Assembly (NCBI GenBank): GCA_018398575.1
Contig: JAGTXZ010000011.1
Coordinates: 2,666,001 to 2,730,000 of the forward strand
Direction: 5' to 3'
DNA: 64,000 bases
Source of the DNA: Ampelomyces quisqualis
Taxonomy: Eukaryota > Ascomycota > Dothideomycetes > Pleosporales > Phaeosphaeriaceae
In this document: one piece after another, positions 32,501 through 43,639 of the stretch
Numbering within the stretch: the stretch's first letter is position 1
Layout: each line of letters begins with the position of its first letter
Made by a program: the position numbers and the translations under genes
The notes under the pieces: generated by a model
What the model was told of the DNA's origin: nothing
Databases searched by the model: none
Seen by the model: only the letters and a program-made list of their open reading frames with translations

Positions 32501-34032
32501 AAGAGAGAAAAAAAGAGAAGAGAGAAATTACAAGTACACATAATAAGTATAGGAACAGATAACAGCATTATATATAGAAGAGATTAGTAGAAAAAGAATA
32601 AACTTAAGATAAGTATAAAGAGAACCTAAAGTATAAAAAATAATATAGTAGCGCACTTAGTTGCGTTTAAGAATAATACCTAACGCTAAAAAGTAACTAA
32701 TAGAAAAAATATAAGAATACTGCACTAGATAGAAGCCTAAGACTAAAAGCTTTAGTAGAGAGTAGAGAAGAAAGAAAATACCTATATCTATCCTATTAGC
32801 TAACCGACAACTACTCTAACTAGTTAACAGCTAGAATATAACTAGTAGTTAATAGTTTTTAGGCTCTAAATATAAAGAACCTAAATGCTAAATACAAGAA
32901 CTAATGCAATAATCCTACTAAGCACTTAGAATAACCTAGGAACAAAAAGAGAAGAGTCTAGAAGCTTAGCGTTAACAAATTAATAGCTAAAGAATATAAA
33001 AAGAAGAGCCTAGATTAACTCTAGATATTTAGCTACTTAAGCTAGGCAATAGCTAGTTAAGACACAGCGTAGCATAAATCTTTAGAAAGCCTAAGAAAAC
33101 CTAAAGAAGGAGTATAAGATTCTAATACTTAGACTATACTAGAATACAAGAACTAGTAAGAATAATAACATTTATAACAGAGGTAGAGCTATAAAAACCT
33201 ATAAACCTAAAACGTAGAGCGCAATATCTATTCTAATATATAAGCAGTATTAAAAAATATAAGATTAGTTTTATAAGGTCTAGGCTTAGTAATAAAACTA
33301 AAGTAAAGACTACAAAAAAAAGTTTATTACTACAGAAATTGCCTATAGGCGCTACACAGGAACTACAGCAAAGATACTATATACTAGAGCTTACCTCTCT
33401 ACTATTAGAAAGCGTAATAGTTGCTATTACTAAATAATTAGTCTTAGCCTATACCTTTGTATTATACATAGGCTTCTTGCAGATATTAGACTCTATTATA
33501 TTAAAGTAACAGAGCAGCCTGTTAGTAGTACAAAAGGCGTTACTAACGTAAAAAACCTAGAAGCTTACGCTAGAAATCTATATATTGTGCTCTTTAGCCT
33601 AATTAAATATTAGTAGAATATACAGAAACGCTGCAGGAAAATAAGTCCTAATAGAAAAGAAACAATTTAGAAATAGCTTATATTAGTATAGAGCTGCTGT
33701 ACGCTAGCGCTAATATTATTAAGCTTATAAATAATAGTATTCTGCTTAATAAGGAGCTGCTAGAAGAGCTAGTAGATATCTACTAGGATATTAACCTTGT
33801 TAACCTTGCACGTTAGACCCTAGTAGCTAGACTTATTACTACTGCAAGACTTTACCTAAGTAGCCTAGAGCTTATTAATAAAGTTAGACTAGAGACTAGC
33901 AATTATATACTGCGTTAATAGCTACTTAACCTTAGAATTATAAGTAAGCGCATTACAAAGCAAGATAACTACAATTTTAAAGTAATTGTTAATCTAAGAA
34001 GCTATTAAGACGTTAGGAAAATTTAAGATTAA
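32501..34032. other. Element A 3' region, coding status unclear
   Basis: About 1.5 kb downstream of pol. From about 33,670 to 34,020 both strands have stretches with few stops: on the plus strand KELLEELVDIY and SLELINKVRLETSNY, on the minus strand NILVDIY and KLNNISASVQQLYTNIS. Because RIP depletes TGA this could be chance; it could also be a third example of an extra 3' gene as in E1 and B. No family recognised. Confidence 0.35.
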
Positions 34033-34867
34033 TCTGGTTGGCCTAATTGCTGCGACCCGCGGCAGCCCAACAGCGATACTGTCTACTAGACAATTCGCCA
34101 AAGTCGCCCTACTCACTTCTGGTCACTAGCAAGTTGCTAGCAAGTCGCTAGCAACCTAACAGTGTTGCTAGTGTTGCTAGTGTCGCTAGATCTGACAGAG
34201 TTGCTAATGTTGCCAATTTTACTCACGTGACTGTATTGCTGTATTTTCATGATTACGTAAGTAACCTAAAAATACAAAATATAGAGCGGAATTCCCTCTT
34301 TAAAATGCACTATTTAGATTTTTTTTAGCTACTCTAGTTATTGAGATATAGCGCGTTGAAGTTATAAACTTTTTTAAAAAAACTTTAAAGTACGTTCAAC
34401 ACAGTAGATCTTAACGCCCACACTATAATATATTAAAATAAAATAGTCCTAAAGTAAAATCTACACTTTAGTTACTATTTCTTTAAAAAAAAATATAATA
34501 TATTATCTAGTTAAAGTGCTAGAGCTTTAGCAAAAACAAGCCTTAGCAAAGAACATTAAAAAGTTACAAACTTCACTGCTGTGCATCTTAGCCACTAGAG
34601 CAGCTATCAAAATTCTAAATAGTGCGTTTTAAAGAGGGAATTAAGCTCTATATTTTAGGTTTTAAGAATAATTACGTAATTGCGCGGGTGGGGCAGGTGG
34701 GTCCAGTAGATCAGGTGGATCAATTTGGGCGTTTTTGTCTAATTAGGCGGCCAGAACAAATAGGGGTAGCTAGGCACTGTAGACTACGGTCGAAAACTGT
34801 CTGGTTAACTGTTCTAACAATGTCGCTAATGTCGCAGATGTTGCTAACGTTGTGTTTTCCTAACAGA
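34033..34867. mobile_element. 835-bp TTAA-flanked element, piggyBac-like candidate
   Basis: TTAA occurs at both borders (34029-34032 and 34868-34871), and the inner ends are TCTGGTTGG on the left and, as reverse complement, TCTGTTAGG on the right. TTAA duplication is the hallmark of piggyBac elements, but TTAA is frequent in AT-rich DNA so the call is tentative. Unlike its surroundings this block keeps TpG, CpA and mixed base composition (for example GCGACCCGCGGCAGCC), so it escaped most RIP. It has no transposase and contains a further inverted repeat in its middle. Confidence 0.45.
34252..34680. mobile_element. 429-bp inverted-repeat element (MITE-like)
   Basis: Two arms of about 70 bases, 34,252-34,320 and 34,609-34,680, are imperfect inverted repeats: both read ATTACGTAA at the outer end, then TATAGAGC, AATTCCCTCTTTAAAA and GCACTATTTAGA. 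The centre is very AT-rich with runs of T and A. A TA dinucleotide at each outer end would fit a Tc1/mariner-type duplication; that class assignment is inference. Confidence 0.6.
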
Positions 34868-34871
34868 TTAA

Positions 34872-35210
34872 CTAAAAAAGTAAGAGAATATAGTAGTTAA
34901 CTTACAGGCCTATACGCAATATAAGCGTTCTTGCACTAAAAGCAAGTACTTTTACTGCAAGTAATTTTGTACTTAGACTTATTACTTTTAAGCTAAGTAA
35001 TAGCGCAGCCTAAATAACATAGCAGGTTAAGCTTAGCCTTAATAATAATATCTAGTCTGTTCTATTACTAGTTAGTAACATGCCTAGACCTAGCTTAGCG
35101 CCTTAAATGTAAAACTTATAATTAGAGAGTTAGTAGTATAACACTTAGCTAAAGAACTATAAGAAGTGCATAGGCTTAGCATCTTTATAGATAATAGCAT
35201 AGGCAAAAGA
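34872..35210. other. Remaining element A sequence before B'
   Basis: RIP-type AT-rich sequence continuing element A between the TTAA element and the GATAC target site of B'. No domain recognised. Confidence 0.4.
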
Positions 35211-35215
35211 GATAC

Positions 35216-35515
35216 TGTAACAACGCAGGTAGGTACAGCTATTAGAATTAAATCAGATACGTATTAGAGGTATATAGAAGTGCGTGTTGTATTAGAGATT
35301 CTAGATTAGCTATACACCTATAGGTCTTGTACAGAAGGACAAGAGAAACTTGTCCTTTATCTAATGCAATAGGCTTATATTTATAGTTAAAGTAGTAACT
35401 AAGTTAGAGTTAATTTAGAGCGCTTTTAGTACTACTTCTGCTATTTCTTGCATAATCTGTTACTAAGCCTTTATAGAGTATTAGATATAACATGTATTTG
35501 CATGTGCCTGTTACA
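35216..35515 (-). repeat. B' 3' LTR
   Basis: 300 bases, first base TGTAACAACGCAGG in plus orientation; separated from the 5' LTR of the opposite-facing B by 226 bases of B' 3' sequence. Confidence 0.9.
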
Positions 35516-35741
35516 TTACTCTTCTTCTTAAAATTAATAGCCTCTATTAATTAGGTCTGTATTAGTGTGCTTTTAGATACGTTCTAAAATTCTTAAAAAG
35601 TCTTATTTACCTTAACTTTAGATTTCTAATAACGCGTTGTAGCTGTTTATTGTTGTTTTGCTTAGCGCAGCAGCGCGTTTGTTATCTTAACTTTACCTAG
35701 AGTTTTTAGAGTATATATATAAGGCTAGCTCTTAGTATACT

Positions 35742-36040
35742 TATAACAAGTACATGCAAACACATGTTACATCTAATACCTTATAAAGGCTTAGTAACAG
35801 AGTATGTAGAGAGCTAGCAGATTAGAACTAAAAGCGCTCTAACAGCGCTCCAACTCAGCTGCTACGCCCACTATAAATATAAGCCTATAGCATAGATAGA
35901 GAACAAGTTTCTCTTGTCCTTCTATACAAGACCTATAGGTATATAGCCAATCTAGAATCTCTGCTACAACACGCACTCCTATATGCCTCTAATACGTATC
36001 CAATTTAATCCTAATAGCTGTACCTACCTGCGTTGTTACA
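35742..36040 (+). repeat. B 5' LTR
   Basis: 299 bases; CACATGCAAACACATGTTACATC near its start and CTACCTGCGTTGTTACA at its end are shared with the B' LTRs in reverse complement. Confidence 0.9.
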
Positions 36041-39000
36041 TTACAAGAGAAACTTTATCCCGCTAGTAATAGCATTCAGATAATATTACTATTTACTTTT
36101 GAAAAGATCGCGTCAAAACGTCTAGAACCCTATCTGAATTAGATCTGTTTGCGACCTTAAATCTATCAAACACAGTTAAGATCCCTTAGATCTTCTAACA
36201 GCCAAAGCCTTTAGGTTTAGATCTTCCTATCAACACAACAGTTAGAATTACTTTAGAAAAGTTGCGTTTGGCGCTACAATAGAAACTTAGAGACTATTAA
36301 TAACCTAGGAGTATTAGAGGCAACGCTAATAACTCCCCCTAAAGAACTAACCCTAGGAGCCTTCCCCCAAGACAACTCTGTATTAACTGTAACAACCTAG
36401 CAACAGAGTGCTAAAGTAAAAAAGACAGACACTAAGGAACCTTCTTAGCCTAGAGCTGCACTAAATCTAACCCCTGCCTAAATAGAGGTTAATTAATTAC
36501 AACAAGATTTAAAACAGGCTTTAGCAGAAATTAATTCCCTTAAGAAAGGACTAACTCTGTTAGTAGGACTAGACAAGCCCTTACCTACTACCAAATTACC
36601 CTAGAACAATTCTGCACCCTGCTGTTTATCTAACAGCTCTACATCTAAGTACTTACATTACTATAAGAGCTCTTGCTAACTTTAACAATCTAAGAAAACG
36701 CCTAATATAGATAATCTTAGCAATAGAAAAGATCTTACCTTCTGCTAATAGCAGGCCTTAATCTAGGATTAACTTGAAATTAACTTAGATTACTATTAGA
36801 CTAAAAGACAACGCATAGCCTTAGTATAGGGCTACACTACAAGATTAGCTAAGGGCTATCTTAAGCTACAATATTTATTAGATACTAATTAAGAGCAATT
36901 CTAGAACGCTAAGCAAATAGTTAAGCTACTTAAGTCCTATTTTATTACAGGCAACAAGGTAGCCAAAAGCTGTACAGCGTTTAATTAATTGCAGATAACA
37001 AAGGAGGAAACATTCCCCTTGTTTAAAGCTAGGTTTTTAAATTCTATAGTTAAGGGACAAATACCCCCTTTAGAGTAGTTTTACTACTTATAGGCTAAGA
37101 TTACGCTAGGGTTGCAAGCCCCTAACCTAGGATTCAGGCACTAATAGAAGAACTTATTTAATTAGATAGTAGAACACCTTACTGCATACAATATAGAGCA
37201 GAAGAATAACTCTACACTAAGCATAACACTAGCTGCTGCCAAGTTGCTAATTAGGTTAGCCTTACAACAGAATTTGGAGCCAAATTAGACTACTACTACT
37301 AACGCTCTAACAAATTCTGCGCTAGCCTATTAATCTATAACAGTGCGTCTTCTTACAAAGACCCCTAAGCTAGAACAACAGAAGACCCCTAGTAGTTGTT
37401 ACAATTGCAGTAAGCTAAGACACTACTCTAGTAACTGCACAAAGCCTTATATGCGTTAGATTAAAGCTGTAGAAGTAGATAAGTATAAAGATACTTAAGA
37501 GCAACCTAATCAGGAGGTGTATTGTACAGGAAATAGAAGCGCCTAGGAGAACACTTCTCCCTAGGCCTAAGCTATTACAATCTATTCTACCTTAACCTTT
37601 CCTATTTGTTTTGCGGTCTCTATTTCCTTATACCTACGCTTTTTTACAACTAAGGCCTTAGCTTACGCCTTAATACTCTTGTTAACACTAGTGCTTAAGG
37701 TTTCCTATTTTTAAATTCACAAATTGTTTTATCTGTTTCCAAAGCCTTGCAGCAACCTATCTAGAAGCTCTCCTTCTAGGTTTAGGTACGCAGCTTTAAG
37801 GATTAGATTACTTCTTTAGTTACTTAATATATTTAACTACACTTAAATATTAATAGCTAAAAGATTTTAAACTGTCTATTCCTTATCCTTAATCTTAGGT
37901 CTTAGGATTGTATACTTAGCCTCTAATAGTTAAGACAATTTAAGATTTAATTAGACACAAATAGGTTACAGTTTATTTGGCTATCTAAGTACCCCTATTT
38001 ATATAATTCTTTACCCCCTATTCCTACTGTTCTACATTAAGCTATAGTGCTAGCTACTGTCTATCTTAATGTGCAACAACGCAACGCTCTATAAGAGAAA
38101 GAAGACTATTATATCTAAAATAGTCTTTACTATTCTTCTCCTTCTATTTATTGTATTAAGGGATGCTTAAAGCTCCTATTAGCCTAAAAAATCTTAGAGA
38201 TTCCTTATACCCTAACCAAGTAAACCCGCTTAGAGTCCAAATCCCCTCTAAGCACCTGCATAGCTCTTATTTCTGCTAATGCATTTTACTTTATTATAAA
38301 GAAGCCCTAGAATAAGTTCTTTATAACAAGCCTCTATAAGATTAACAGGATCCTTACCTCTAAGGACAACGCAGACAATTAAAGCCAATTAGATAAGAGA
38401 TTACCTGCCTGCTACTCTTAGTATTAGGATATATTTAGCAAGTTAGCAGCCAATTAATTGCCTTCTTACTGTCTGTATAATTACAAGATTGTCCTTAAAG
38501 AACTATTACTAAATGCGTTTAGTCTCCTGTACAAGCAGAATTAGAAGGAGCTTAAAGCTACTAAGGCCTACGTCTAGGAACACCTTTAGAAGGGTTTTAT
38601 TAAGGCTAGCCAAAGCCCTTTTGCTTTACCTATTCTCTGTGTACGCAAACCAAATAGAGATATACGCATCTGTGTAGACTACTAGAAGATTAACGCTCTT
38701 ACGCGCAAGAACGTCTATCTGATTCCTTGCATTAATAAGCTGCTATTACGTCCTTCTAAAGCTAAGATCTTTACTAAGTTTAATATCTAGGCTGCCTTTA
38801 ACAAAATTTGTATAGATCCTAACTCTAAAGAGTATACTACCTTTTGGACCTATTACAGTACATATAAGTGTAAGGTTCTTCCTTTTAGCTTGTGCAATAG
38901 GCTAGCAACGTATTAGCGCTATATAAACAATATACTAATTGATTATCTTAATAATTTCTGCATTACGTATCTTAACAACATCTTAATCTACTTAGAGAAT

Positions 39001-41400
39001 ATAAACTTATATTAGGAACACGTCTAAAAGGTCTTAGAGCGCCTACGTACTGCAGGACTCTAAGTAGACATTTAGAAGAGTAAATTTTATGTAACCTGCA
39101 CAAAGTATCTAGGCTACGTTTTAACAAATTAGGGCACTAAAGTTAACCCTAACAAGGTAGAAGCACTCTAAAACTAGGCTGAACCTACTACAGTTACTAG
39201 CGTTAAGTTATTTCTTAGTTTTACTAGTTTCTATTAACAGTTTATTAAGGATTTCTCCTGTGTAGCTAAACCAATCCTAAAGCTTTAAAGTCCCTCTACA
39301 CTGTTTAAATAGACTATAGACTGCTAACAGGCTTTTGATTAGATTAAAGCCTTACTCCTAGCTATTCCTACGCTATCTTATTTCTATCCCAAGTATAACA
39401 CAAAGTTAGAAACTAACGCGTTAAATAGAGTAATAGCAGAGGTACTCTCTTAGAAGCACCCTAACAACAAGTAGTATCCTATAGCCTTCTATAGTTACAC
39501 CCTATCTAGGGCTAAGCTCAATTAGGAAATACACAACAAAGAACTTTTTGCTATCCTAAAAGCGTTTAAAAAGTAGAGAGCTAAACTTACCTCTATACAG
39601 AGTTAAATCCAGGTGTATTTAGATTACTACTCCTTAGAATACTTTATAACTACTAAGGTTCTTAATGCACGTTAAGCACAATAGGCAGAGATTATTACCC
39701 CTTTTAATTTCCGCATTAAGTATACGCCTAGCAAGCTTAACAAGTAAGCTAATATCCTAAGCTAAAGGGAACAGAACGTTAGCAAGATTAAGGCTGCCTA
39801 ACAAGACAACAGATCCTGTGTACTTCTAGGACCTAAACGCCTAAACCCTCTAGTTAACTCTAAACTAGCTTAGAACTACGTCTGTAACTAGCTAGAGATT
39901 AATGTTTTAGCTATTTTAGTCTAATCTATTAGTGCCCCCCTAAATCTTAACTTATTAGAACTAATTAAAGCCCTGTTAGCAGAGAATCGCTGCTCCTTTA
40001 AGGAAGAACGCCTTACGCTACTACAGCTGTATTGTGTCTAAGAAGGACTACTACTGTATTACTTACGCCTATGTATACCTAGGGATTCCCCTTTGTGTAC
40101 CTAACTAATTAGAAAAGCTTACAATTAGGTATCTACTGCTTACCTAAGCGCTACAAAGATGTATTAGCTCCTAGCTTAGCAATACTACTAGAAAGGCATA
40201 GAGGCTATATGCAAACGCTATGTACAAAACTACGTTTCCTATTAAAGATCCTATCTAAGACAGCTCTAATCCTAAGGGTTCCTCTATCTGTTACCAATTC
40301 CTAACAGGCCTATGCAGCATTTGTGTATAGATTTCAAGACATTCCTAACTAATTAGCATAGCTATAATCAAATTATAGTTATTATTAATTGCCTATTAAA
40401 GCAAGCTATCTCTATCCTGTATTACAAGACTATTAACGCCCAAGAAATAGCTTATTTATTTATCTAATAGGTATACTAATTTAGCTACACGCCTAAAAGC
40501 ATAGTGTCTAACTATAGCCCCTAGTTTGTGTTCTAATTCTAGTCTAAGTTCTGCAAGATCCTAGGCGTGCAAATTAAGCTTTCTACAGCCTACTATAAAC
40601 AAACTAATAGACAAACTAAGATTATAAACAAGTATATTAATTAACAATTAAGGCCCTTTGTGTTCTACTACCAGGACAACTAAAGTAACCTCTTGCTAAT
40701 AATTAATCAAGCTTAAGCTACACTGCTGCACTCCGCAATTAGTATAGCACTGTACTAGCTCTTGTTTAGATCTAAACTACAACAGAGCTAGAATTAGGCA
40801 TTATCCCCTTTAAAACACAAAGATATAAACATTAAGAATGCCTTAAGCTTAGCTACCTGCATACATAAAGCCTAGCGCACAGCCAAAGACAATATAAAGA
40901 AGGCGCAGCAACAAATAGCTGCTAAGGTAAACAAACATTATTAACCTGTTAATTAGGCAGTAGGTAACAAGGTTTACCTCTTAACCTAAAACTTATCTAT
41001 TACCTGCCTAAGTTGCAAACTTGCTAAATTGTAGAAAGGCCCCTTTAAAGTTCTAAAACAAGTTAGCTATTTATTTTAACTAAAGCTACCTAAAGGATCT
41101 AAGATCTATAACGTGTTTGCTCTAGATGTCCTCTGCAAGGACTCTAATAACCCCCTAGCTAGTTAGCTAAGCCTAAACCTATCTAGCATCCTAATTTAAG
41201 GCGTTAAAGAATAGAAAGTTAAAGAGATCCTAGCTAGCAAGCTATACTGCTCTATCCTAAAGTATTGTGTAAAATAGGTAGGCTATAATCCTAACCCTAC
41301 CTGGTACAATGCCTTAAACTTTATAGGCGCCTTACACATATTACAAGCGTTCTATAAACGCTATCTAAAACAGCTAGAACTCTTACAAGCATTAGCTAAA
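36041..41400 (+). pseudogene. Element B gag-pol with chromodomain, RIP-destroyed
   Basis: The Gag zinc knuckle at 37,397-37,438 is intact (CYNCSKLRHYSSNC, C-x2-C-x4-H-x4-C), unlike those of A and E1. Reverse transcriptase spans about 38,600-39,000 (ILCVRKPNRDIRICVDY, KIFTKFNI, then a catalytic block decayed to ITYLNNILIY near 38,970). RNase H follows near 39,360-39,660, integrase core near 40,320-40,740 (HLCIDFKTFLT, PKSIVSNYSP, KLSTAYYKQTNRQTK), and a chromodomain near 41,200-41,340 (KVKEILASKL, KYCVK, VGYNPNPTWY). TAG codons fall where Trp or Gln is expected. Confidence 0.88.
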
Positions 41401-41510
41401 TAGATTATAGCATAGAAAAAAGAAGTTAAAGATCTTACAGCATTACAAGACAATTATGTTAGGGAAATTAAACTTAATATTGCAACTACTACACTAGTAG
41501 GTAACAGCTA

Positions 41511-42160
41511 TTAATAATAGGAGTCTTACTCTTCTATTAGATCTAACAGCAGACTATTGTCACTACTAGTAGGACGTTCTTAATTGTCTAAATCCTTAGG
41601 TGCAGACACTAACGCACTACCTAGTAGTTCTCTGTTCTAGCCCTGCTTGCTGCAAGTACTAGCCTCCTGCGCTGCCTTCTGCGCCTCCTTCTGCTCTACT
41701 AACCAATCAGCCCTTAATGCTATTATAACATCTACTAGCTAAGCAACTATACTAGTTAACTCTACTATACTTCTTCTAAGCGACCTAACCTCCTTAGCTA
41801 TTGCCTTAACCTCTCTAGCTAGCTTCTCCCTCTAGTAATAAGCGCTAACTAACAAGTTAGCGTTATTTATGTTAGCTACCTGTGCAGTGCCTACTTGCAC
41901 AACAGCAGCTAACTAAAACGCTGCCTTCTTAACAGCAGCCTTCTGCTCTAACACTACCTTATTAGACTTGTCTCTACCTAAGGCAGCAAACCTGCAGTTA
42001 AGGGCCCTAAAGAGGCTATTATACTTCTAGCCTATATATAGGGGAACTAGGCGACACTTCTTATTTAAGAGTGTGCAATAAGCACACTTCTTAAACACGT
42101 CTAAATAGAATCTAAACTTAATATTAAAATAGCTACAAGCAAAAGCCTTTGCAGCCTACA
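41511..42160 (-). pseudogene. Element B antisense reading frame, Cys motif plus coiled coil
   Basis: On the strand opposite to gag-pol, downstream of the chromodomain, one frame of about 215 codons is interrupted only by TAG/TAA. Order: KKCAYCTLLNKKCRLVPLY (a C-x2-C-x6-C cluster), a short linker FRALNCRFAALG, a long heptad-like helix (LAREVKAIAKEVRSLRRSI, LVDVIIALRADWLVEQKEA), and a C-terminal SAPKDLDN...ERPTSSDNSLLLDLIEE. The same protein is readable in B' in the mirror position. I recognise no named family; the cysteine cluster followed by a coiled coil resembles nucleic-acid-binding accessory proteins, which is inference. Confidence 0.6.
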
Positions 42161-42538
42161 GGTAAACAACCTAATAGGCTAGAGAATAAGCTCTAAGAGG
42201 GACAAGAATAGGCATTGTGTGTATCTACTATACAGTTAGCTAGTAATTAAGAAAAGATAAGGCTTAGATAGCTTTAGGTATACGAACGTAAGGGGGAGAG
42301 TATAGAGAAGTAGTATACTAGAGGGCTAGCCTTGTATATATGCTTAAAAAGCTTAAGGTAAAGTTAGAAATGTTAAACGCGCTAGCGCGCTAATTAAAAC
42401 AACAACAAACAGCTACATTACGTTATCCCAAAATAAACTTAAGGTAAATAAGAGTTTACAACAATTTAGAGAGGTATCTAAAACAACACTAATGCAGACC
42501 TAATTAATAAGGACTATTAATTTTAAGAAGGGGAGTAA

Positions 42539-42837
42539 TATAATAAGCACATGCAAACACATGTTACATCTAATACCTTATAAAGGCTTAGTAACAGAGC
42601 ATGTAGAGAGCTAGCAGATTAGGACCAAAAGCGCTCTAACAGCGCTCTAACTCAGCTACTACGCCTACTATAAATATAAGCCTATAGCATAGATAAAGGA
42701 CAAGTTTCTCTTGTCCTTTCGTACAAGACCTATAGGTGTATAGCTAATCCAGAATCTCTGCTACAACACGCACTCCTATATGCCTCTGATACGTATCCAA
42801 TTTAATCCTAATAGCTGTACCTACCTGCGTTGTTACA
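42539..42837 (+). repeat. B 3' LTR
   Basis: 299 bases, preceded by the polypurine tract; differs from the 5' LTR mainly by transitions. Confidence 0.9.
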
Positions 42838-43019
42838 ATACTACTTTCTTACACTCTCTCTCTACACGTTTGTATACCTATAGCTATCTAACTGCCCTTC
42901 TAATTTAATTACTAGCTAACTGTTTTGCAGATATACACAATATCTATTCTTGTCTCTTCTAGAGCTTATTCTCTAGCCTATTAGGTTATTTGCTTATAGG
43001 CTGCAAAGGCTTTTGCCTA

Positions 43020-43629
43020 CAGCTATTTAATATTAAGTTTAGATTCTATTTAGACGTGTCTAAGAAGTGTGCTTATTGCACACTCTTAAATAAAAAGTGT
43101 TAGCTAGTTTCTTAATATACAGGCTAAGAGTATAATAGTCTTTTAGAGGCTCTTAATTACATGTTTGCTGCCTTAGGTAGTAATAAGAAAGACAAGGTAG
43201 TAGTAGAAGAGGAGGCTAACGTATAGTTAGCTGCGTTTTAGTTAGCTACTGCTGTGCAGGTTAGCTCTATACAAGTAGCTAACTTAAATACTGCTAACCT
43301 GCTAGTTAGCGCTTACTACTAGAGAGAGGAGTTAGCTAAGAAGGTTAAGATAATAGCTAGAGAGGTAAAGACCCTTAGGCAGTCTATATCTAGGCTAGTT
43401 AAAGTAGTAGCAGAGTTAGTAGATGCTCTTATAGCAGCTAGAGTAAAGTAAGAAGTAAAGAAGGTAGTAGTAAAGTTAGGTAGCCCTTGTGTATAGATCT
43501 GTAATAAAAGAAAACTAGGTAGTATATTAGTATCTATACCTAGAGAGTTAGACAGTTAAAAGCGTCCTACTAAGGGCAGCTATAGTCTGCTATTAGATTT
43601 AATAAAAGAGTAAGACTCCTATTGTTAAT
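43020..43629 (+). pseudogene. Element B' antisense reading frame, homologue of that in B
   Basis: Because B' lies on the minus strand, its antisense gene reads on the plus strand. It matches the B copy block by block: KKCAYCTLLNKKC, EALNYMFAALGSNKKDKVV, QVANLNTANLLVSAYY, a coiled-coil stretch (KKVKIIAREVKTLRQSISRL) and the terminal PRELDS...KRPTKGSYSLLLDLIKE. Many substitutions between the two copies are conservative (Arg/Lys, Asp/Glu), and stops again are TAG/TAA. The two copies thus support each other as former coding sequence. Confidence 0.6.
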
Positions 43630-43639
43630 AGTTATTACC

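Larger units (their letters stand above)
35742..42837 (+). mobile_element. Element B: Ty3/Gypsy chromovirus nested in B' in opposite orientation
   Basis: LTRs of 299 bases at 35742-36040 and 42539-42837, starting TATAACAAG/TATAATAAG (from TGTAACAAG) and ending TTGTTACA. Duplication ATACT at 35737-35741 and 42838-42842. A polypurine tract AAGAAGGGGAG sits just before the 3' LTR. Gag-pol reads on the plus strand, with Gag zinc knuckle, reverse transcriptase, RNase H, integrase and chromodomain. It inserted 226 bases upstream of the 3' LTR of B', so the two near-identical 7.1-kb elements form a very long imperfect inverted repeat. Confidence 0.95.

Noticed and set aside
34622..34900. 92-codon open frame as a gene
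   Set aside because: It runs across the inverted repeat and out of the TTAA element, with no domain and no conservation signal.
35216..36040. Two adjacent solo LTRs in opposite orientation
   Set aside because: Each has a partner at the far end with matching target duplication (GATAC and ATACT), so both belong to nested full-length elements.
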